From Leptolyngbyaceae cyanobacterium HOT.MB2.61 (lineage in GTDB: Bacteria; Cyanobacteriota; Cyanobacteriia; Leptolyngbyales; Leptolyngbyaceae), in NCBI GenBank assembly GCA_023511615.1, contig JAIMBL010000009.1, positions 1-48,926 of the forward strand: 48,926 bases of DNA, in the 5' to 3' direction. Positions 44,459 through 48,926 of this stretch are shown here, in pieces. Below the pieces are notes generated by a model, which was given only the letters and a program-made list of their open reading frames with translations, was not told the origin of the DNA and ran no database searches. Numbering within the stretch: the stretch's first letter is position 1; each line of letters begins with the position of its first letter. A program made the position numbers and the translations under genes.

Positions 44459-45925
44459 CTATAGGTGGCTATGGCTATAACTGCTATGCCCTCCACTGCC
44501 AGTTTTCTGCTGCTGATAGCGCTCCTTAAACTTTTTCTGCTGTTTGTTATGTTCAACAATGGGGGTGGGGTAGCCGCAGCGATCGCACTCATCCGCTGGA
44601 ATGTTGCCCGTTACCAGGGCTTCGGTATCCACACTCCGCAGTTCTGGCAGCCATTGACGGATGTATTCAGCATCCGGGTCAAACTTTCGGGCCTGGCTGG
44701 CCGGGTTAAAGATACGCAGGGGCTTGGGATCCATGCCGCTGGATGCACTCCACTGCCAGCCGCCATTATTGGCTGAGAGATCACCGTCAATTAATTTCTG
44801 CATAAAGAATCTTTCACCCTGTTGCCAGTTAATCAGCAGATCTTTGGTTAAAAAGCTGGCAACAATCATGCGGCAGCGGTTGTGCATCCAGCCGATGGTA
44901 TTGAGCTGGCGCATGGCCGCATCCACAATGGGGTAACCTGTTCTACCTTCGCACCAGGCCTGAAAGTGGTCGGGGTTGTTCTCCCAGGGAAAGGCTTTCA
45001 GGGCATCCCGATAGGGGGTGTCTGCTAGCTCCGGGAAGAAGTACAGGCCATGCTGGTAAAACTCGCGCCAGGCCAGTTCTTGCTGCCAGGCCTGAATACT
45101 ATTCCTGGCTTCATCGCTCCGACTATTTTCCAAGGCCGCAACGGTGGCTGCCCAGACAGTGCGAACGCCGATGACACCAAATTTCAATGGGGCACTGAGA
45201 TGAGAGGTGCCTGGCTGTGCTGGGAAGTTGCGCTGTTCTTTATATTCGCAAATGGCGCGATCGCAAAAATCCTCCAACAGAGCTTGTGCGGCTGCTTCAC
45301 CGGGTTCTACAAATAAATCCGCATCCCATGCAAAGCCCAAATCTTTCGCGGTCGGCAACTCAATCACACCTGCTGCTTCAGCCGCCCTTTGTTCTGCATC
45401 GGTCAAGCCTTCCACGCCCTCCAGGGTGCCAAAGGGTTCCTCCTTGATTTTGCGGCTCCAGTTGCGCCAGAAGGGTGTATAGACCGTATAGGGCTGTCCG
45501 AAGCCAGTGGTGACTTCCTTTGGAGCATGCAGTAATTGGTCCCAGAAATGGTGTACCTCAATGCCCTTTTCGCGGAGGGCGGCAGCAACGGCGCGATCGC
45601 GATCGCGTGAGTAAGGCTCCACATCCTGATTAAAGAACACCGCTGCTGTTTGAAGAGCCGTGGCCAGTTTTGGAATTCCAGTACGGGGATCAGCCTTCAG
45701 AATCAATAACTGGCTACCTGCCTGGATGTAACGCTGTTGCAATTTTTGAAGGCAACCGATCATATAAGTCACTCTGGCCGGTGCAACATCTTCTCGCTGC
45801 AAAATACAAGGGTCAAGGCAAAACACACCCACAACTTTGGGAGACCGTTGACGGGCAGCAGCCAGCCCCCGATTATCGGAAATTCGCAGGTCACGGCGAT
45901 GCCAAAACAAAACTAAATCAGACAT
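44459..45925 (-). CDS. phrA: Deoxyribodipyrimidine photolyase (class I)
   Basis: Blue-light flavoenzyme that splits cyclobutane pyrimidine dimers; 488 aa. The photolyase alpha/beta domain starts MSDLVLFWHRRDLRISDNRG at ATG 45925; the frame is open to 46174 but the extra 83 residues are not photolyase-like and overlap a divergent gene. The FAD domain has WREFYQHGLYFFPE, GRTGYPIVDAAMRQLNTIGWMHNR and NGGWQWSASSGMDPKPLRIFNP. The last matches CPD photolyases of the cyanobacterial 8-HDF type. A His/Ser-rich tail (GGHSSYSHSHL) ends it. No Shine-Dalgarno. The cofactor type is inferred. Confidence 0.93.
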   Translation of the reverse strand: MSDLVLFWHRRDLRISDNRGLAAARQRSPKVVGVFCLDPCILQREDVAPARVTYMIGCLQKLQQRYIQAGSQLLILKADPRTGIPKLATALQTAAVFFNQDVEPYSRDRDRAVAAALREKGIEVHHFWDQLLHAPKEVTTGFGQPYTVYTPFWRNWSRKIKEEPFGTLEGVEGLTDAEQRAAEAAGVIELPTAKDLGFAWDADLFVEPGEAAAQALLEDFCDRAICEYKEQRNFPAQPGTSHLSAPLKFGVIGVRTVWAATVAALENSRSDEARNSIQAWQQELAWREFYQHGLYFFPELADTPYRDALKAFPWENNPDHFQAWCEGRTGYPIVDAAMRQLNTIGWMHNRCRMIVASFLTKDLLINWQQGERFFMQKLIDGDLSANNGGWQWSASSGMDPKPLRIFNPASQARKFDPDAEYIRQWLPELRSVDTEALVTGNIPADECDRCGYPTPIVEHNKQQKKFKERYQQQKTGSGGHSSYSHSHL

Positions 45926-46000
45926 GAAGGGTGCTGGTTGATTGACGGCTTTGGGGAATACTTCTGCTAAAGAGTTTGCAGGTGAATGCCTGCCAAGGTC

Positions 46001-46219
46001 ATGCTTCACAAATCCACTATTCCTATTGTGCTTCTGCTGGGCCTGATATTCATTGGGTTTGGGGATAAATTTTTGCCCCAACCGCTTAGTGTCGCCAGTT
46101 ACCGGACTCGAACCACCATTAACCAGTGGATGATGGCAACCGTGCGACTGTGGCAACCTAAAACCAATCCCCACGCCAGAACGGAACGGGCGATCGAGCG
46201 AGAGGAAAAGGGGAAATAG
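46001..46219 (+). CDS. Small single-span membrane protein, conserved hypothetical
   Basis: 72 aa from the ATG at 46001, or 77 aa from 45986. One N-terminal membrane segment (STIPIVLLLGLIFIGFGDKF) is followed by LPQPLSVASYRTRTTINQWM and a C-terminal charged tail with WQPKTNPHARTERAIE. This arrangement resembles a small protein I have seen in other cyanobacteria; no function is known to me. AAGG lies just ahead of the second start and AGGTGA ahead of the first, so the start is uncertain. It is transcribed divergently from the photolyase gene, and leuB follows 194 bases on. Confidence 0.65.
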   Translation: MLHKSTIPIVLLLGLIFIGFGDKFLPQPLSVASYRTRTTINQWMMATVRLWQPKTNPHARTERAIEREEKGK

Positions 46220-46413
46220 GGACAGTACAGTCCCTGGCTTGAAAATAGAAGTCGGGTGTGAGGTTAAGGGGGCAGGGGAGCGGAGAATCGGAGAAGTAGG
46301 TCTATTTGTCCTGAGCCACGGGGTGCCGCCATGATGATTGACTTGAACCGTTTCCGGGGTATGATAAGTAGCCGCATTAACCTTCTGGCGATCGCCCCAC
46401 TAACCGTTCCCCT

Positions 46414-47508
46414 ATGGCACAGCACTATCACATCACGCTTCTTCCCGGCGATGGAATTGGCCCCGAAATTATGGCTGTCGCGGTTGAGGTGTTGAAAGTC
46501 ATCGGTGAGCAAAGCGGGCTGTCCTTCCAGTTTCAAGAGGCGTTGATTGGGGGAGCCGCGATCGATGCTAGGGGGGAGCCCCTGCCAGCGGAGACGCTGG
46601 AGATGTGTCTGAAAAGTGATGCTGTGCTACTGGCGGCGATTGGTGGCTACAAATGGGACTCGTTGCCGCGCCATCTGCGTCCAGAGACTGGACTTTTAGG
46701 CTTGAGGGCCGGATTAAAGCTATTTGCGAATCTGCGTCCAGCGAAAATTTTGCCCCAGTTGATGGATGCTTCTAGCCTGAGACGGGAAGTGGTAGAAGGG
46801 GTAGACATTATGGTGGTGCGAGAACTGACTGGAGGCATTTATTTTGGTCAGCCCAGGGGAGTGTTTACCACCGAAACTGGCGAAAAGCGCGCTGTCAATA
46901 CTATGGCCTACACAGAGTCAGAGATTGACCGAATCGGACGGGTTGCCTTTGAAACTGCCCGTCGGCGAAATAAAAAACTCTGTTCAGTGGATAAAGCCAA
47001 TGTGCTGGAGGTTTCTCAATTCTGGCGCGATCGCATGAATGCCCTCGCTTCCACCTATCCCGATGTGGAGTTATCTCATATGTATGTGGACAACGCCGCC
47101 ATGCAGCTTGTCCGCAATCCTCGTCAGTTTGACACCATCGTTACCAGCAACCTGTTTGGTGATATTCTCTCTGACGAAGCCGCCATGTTAACCGGCAGCA
47201 TTGGCATGTTACCTTCTGCCAGTCTAGGGGCTTCGGCTCCTGGTTTGTTTGAGCCCGTCCACGGTTCTGCCCCTGACATTGCCGGACAGGACAGGGCCAA
47301 TCCCCTAGCAACCGTACTTAGCGCTGCCATGATGTTGCGTTATGGATTAAATCAACCCAATGCAGCGGATCGAATTGAGCAAGCTGTGCTAAAAGTGTTA
47401 GACCAAGATTACAGAACAGGAGACATCATGTCTGAGGGCATGACACTGCTGGGCTGTAGAGCGATGGGAGATGCATTGATCCAGGCAATTCGGGAACGGG
47501 AGGGGTAG
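46414..47508 (+). CDS. leuB: 3-isopropylmalate dehydrogenase
   Basis: NAD-dependent oxidative decarboxylase of leucine synthesis; 364 aa. [21 protein letters not shown] at the N-terminus, [15 protein letters not shown] (substrate loop), the active-site [11 protein letters not shown] and KANVLEVS, and the cofactor segment [18 protein letters not shown] identify it over isocitrate or tartrate dehydrogenases. No Shine-Dalgarno is visible before the ATG at 46414. No other leu genes are adjacent, as is usual in cyanobacteria. Confidence 0.95.
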   Translation: MAQHYHITLLPGDGIGPEIMAVAVEVLKVIGEQSGLSFQFQEALIGGAAIDARGEPLPAETLEMCLKSDAVLLAAIGGYKWDSLPRHLRPETGLLGLRAGLKLFANLRPAKILPQLMDASSLRREVVEGVDIMVVRELTGGIYFGQPRGVFTTETGEKRAVNTMAYTESEIDRIGRVAFETARRRNKKLCSVDKANVLEVSQFWRDRMNALASTYPDVELSHMYVDNAAMQLVRNPRQFDTIVTSNLFGDILSDEAAMLTGSIGMLPSASLGASAPGLFEPVHGSAPDIAGQDRANPLATVLSAAMMLRYGLNQPNAADRIEQAVLKVLDQDYRTGDIMSEGMTLLGCRAMGDALIQAIREREG

Positions 47509-47534
47509 TTGTTAATTGTTGGTTTTTAGTTGTT

Positions 47535-47646
47535 AGAGAAGGTAAGGGGTGAGGGGTGGATGGGTTTTGAGGTCGGTTAAAGGCGATAGACGACAGATGA
47601 CAGATAATAGACCCCTCAGACCTTGCACCTCACACCTTACTTCTCT
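47535..47646. repeat. Imperfect inverted repeat downstream of leuB
   Basis: AGAGAAGGTAAGGGGTGAGG (from 47535) is the near-complement of CCTCACACCTTACTTCTCT (ending 47646). The interior holds GACAGATGACAGATA and CCTGACCCCTGAC-type direct repeats. TTGTTAATTGTTGG and TAGTTGTTAG heptamer-like repeats precede it. Noncoding; it resembles the short-repeat islands in other spacers of this window. Confidence 0.55.
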
Positions 47647-47740
47647 CAACACCTGACCCCTGACTTTTCACCCTTCACCAATCTCTTGCCGAAATCAAAC
47701 AAATGTACTAAAGTCAAGCAAACAATAGGGGTTTAGACAG

Positions 47741-48007
47741 GTGGTATACGTATCACAGAAGCAAGCGCATAGTCGGCTGGATGACTCAGTAGACTTTACA
47801 GCTCTACTGGATCCCGCTCTAATCCGTTCCGCGAGACAGATTTACACAACCTATTACGAGGTTCACCCTGGTCTGACTCAGCGCCCAATTGGGGTTGCGA
47901 TTAACCGTTTTACCCATCGGGGCAAGCTCATTTTCGGCGGAAAGCCGGTTTTGCTACCGCAGGAGTGTTTTGTTCCTTTCAGTCAGATTGAGTCGGAATT
48001 GTATTAG
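47741..48007 (+). CDS. Conserved hypothetical protein (88 aa)
   Basis: Unrecognised small soluble protein starting at GTG 47741. It has a polar N-terminus (MVYVSQKQAHSRLDDSVDFT), a helical middle (ALIRSARQIYTTYYEV) and a beta-like C-terminus (KLIFGGKPVLLPQECFVPFSQIESELY). One cysteine. No Shine-Dalgarno near the GTG, so the start could be internal. Composition is protein-like and no competing frame exists. The GGTACAGG/CCTGTACC pair (48013-48020 with 48051-48058) after it could act as a hairpin. Confidence 0.65.
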   Translation: MVYVSQKQAHSRLDDSVDFTALLDPALIRSARQIYTTYYEVHPGLTQRPIGVAINRFTHRGKLIFGGKPVLLPQECFVPFSQIESELY

Positions 48008-48076
48008 GAAGCGGGTACAGGATATAGGGTATAGGGAAAACTGAGAGTAGCCTGTACCTTGTGCCTACCTGTTCCA

Positions 48077-48898
48077 ATGGATTTTCTATTTGAGTTGCCT
48101 GCTATGGTTGTTGTGCTTTTTCTAGGCGCATCGGTGGGTAGCTTTTTGAATGTTGTTGTCTATCGGCTCCCGGCGGGATTGTCGCTTTTGCATCCACCTT
48201 CTCGCTGTCCCAAATGTCTGAATCGTCTTAGAAAGCGAGAAAATATTCCAGTGCTAGGCTGGTTGTGGTTGAGAGGGCGTTGTGCCCATTGCGGCAATCC
48301 CATTTCGGTGCGCTATCCCCTGGTAGAAGGGGTGACGGGTATTTTATTTGTGCTGACGTTTTGGCTCTTTGGCTGGTCCTGGCAAACAGTGGGCTACTGG
48401 TTTTTTCTCAGCTGGCTTCTGGCCTTATCACTGATTGACCTGGATACGATGACACTACCCAATCCGCTGACCCAATCGGGGTTAGTTGCAGGTTTGGTGT
48501 TTCAGGTAATCCTGGGTTTTTCTACAACCGCGACACTAGCGGGCGCGATCGCCCAATTGATGCATGGAGTGGTAGGGATCGTCCTGGGTCTGTGGCTGGT
48601 GGATCTGATCAGCCTGGTTGGCTCGGTAGCGTTGGGACAAACAGCTATGGGCGGAGGCGATGCCAGACTTGCCGCTATGATGGGGGCCTGGTTAGGCTGG
48701 AAGCTTCTCTTGCTGGCTGGCTTTCTGGCCTGTGCGGTGGGAGCGTTTGTTGGTGGCGGCGCGATCGCCCTGGGTTTGCTTAACCACCGCCAACCCATGC
48801 CCTTTGGCCCCTTTCTGGCATTAGGGGCATTGTTAACCGTGTTTTGGGGCGATGCGATAATAGCAACCTATATGCACATCTTCTTTCCTTTCGCTTAG
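48077..48898 (+). CDS. pilD: Prepilin peptidase (type IV leader peptidase)
   Basis: Inner-membrane aspartic protease that cleaves and N-methylates type IV prepilins and pseudopilins; 273 aa from the ATG at 48077 (an upstream TTG at 48059 is in frame). The N-terminal methylase domain has LGASVGSFLNVVVYRLP and two zinc pairs, Cys44/Cys47 and Cys69/Cys72. The catalytic aspartates lie in LIDLDTMTLPN (about 121-123) and MGGGDARLAAMMGAWLGW (Asp195 of the GxGD motif). About seven hydrophobic segments follow the zinc domain. No pilin genes are adjacent. Confidence 0.94.
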   Translation: MDFLFELPAMVVVLFLGASVGSFLNVVVYRLPAGLSLLHPPSRCPKCLNRLRKRENIPVLGWLWLRGRCAHCGNPISVRYPLVEGVTGILFVLTFWLFGWSWQTVGYWFFLSWLLALSLIDLDTMTLPNPLTQSGLVAGLVFQVILGFSTTATLAGAIAQLMHGVVGIVLGLWLVDLISLVGSVALGQTAMGGGDARLAAMMGAWLGWKLLLLAGFLACAVGAFVGGGAIALGLLNHRQPMPFGPFLALGALLTVFWGDAIIATYMHIFFPFA

Positions 48899-48926
48899 TG
48901 CAGGGGGAGGAGTGAGGGTTGGGGGG

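Noticed and set aside
44465-44776. Plus-strand 103-aa frame with a hydrophobic start opposite the photolyase C-terminus
   Set aside because: It lies entirely antisense to well-conserved photolyase FAD-domain codons and has no ribosome binding site.

Overview
The window is chromosomal DNA from a cyanobacterium. Three things show this: photosystem genes (psbV, psbV2, psbO, psbM, psbB, psbT, psaK, ndhN, petE, petJ), the HIP1 octamer GCGATCGC scattered through genes and spacers, and cyanobacterium-specific families (LdpA, the Ycf45-like R3H ATPase, PsbV2). The orthocaspase, the psbV-psbV2 pair, SigF and the many short palindromic repeats fit a filamentous or Leptolyngbya-like lineage better than a marine picocyanobacterium, but that placement is an inference. 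I saw no rRNA, tRNA, CRISPR array, prophage or complete insertion sequence.

Layout. 1-5000: a Tat-type caspase-fold protein on the minus strand, then a compact electron-transfer cluster psbV, psbV2, petE (plastocyanin), petJ (cytochrome c6), with strong hairpins after psbV, psbV2 and petJ. 5000-12600: a palindromic MITE-like element, a rhomboid protease, a small conserved protein, a deoxyhypusine-synthase-like gene preceded by a highly structured leader, a small hypothetical, cobO, and a Rad50/SbcC-like ATPase. 12500-19950: photosynthesis genes psaK, psbO, psbM, psbB and psbT, with sigF, a 2Fe-2S ferredoxin and a GNAT acetyltransferase. 20480-26080: a hypothetical, then hisC, the R3H ATPase, ldpA and ndhN on the minus strand.

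26644-44164 is the large cyanobacterial ribosomal cluster (S10, spc and alpha operons fused): rplC-D-W-B, rpsS, rplV, rpsC, rplP, rpmC, rpsQ, rplN, rplX, rplE, rpsH, rplF, rplR, rpsE, rplO, secY, adk, infA, rpmJ, rpsM, rpsK, rpoA, rplQ, truA, rplM, rpsI, rpmE, prfA. rpsJ, rpsN and rpmD are not in the cluster. It couples ribosome assembly, protein export (SecY), initiation (IF-1), transcription (RpoA) and termination (RF1). A 560-base leader with several clear stem-loops precedes rplC, and three internal spacers carry inverted or heptanucleotide repeats. 44459-48926 holds a photolyase, a small membrane protein, leuB, a small hypothetical and a prepilin peptidase.

The items most worth a second look are the roughly 167-nt multibranched RNA domain ahead of the deoxyhypusine-synthase-like gene (7749-7915), the structured rplC leader, the Lys/Ala/Pro-rich acidic C-terminal tail on PsbO, the PsbV2 heme protein with a Cys where PsbV has its second axial His, the two MITE-like palindromes, and the hookless Rad50-like ATPase. 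All RNA structures are read by eye from complementary segments and are not computed folds.
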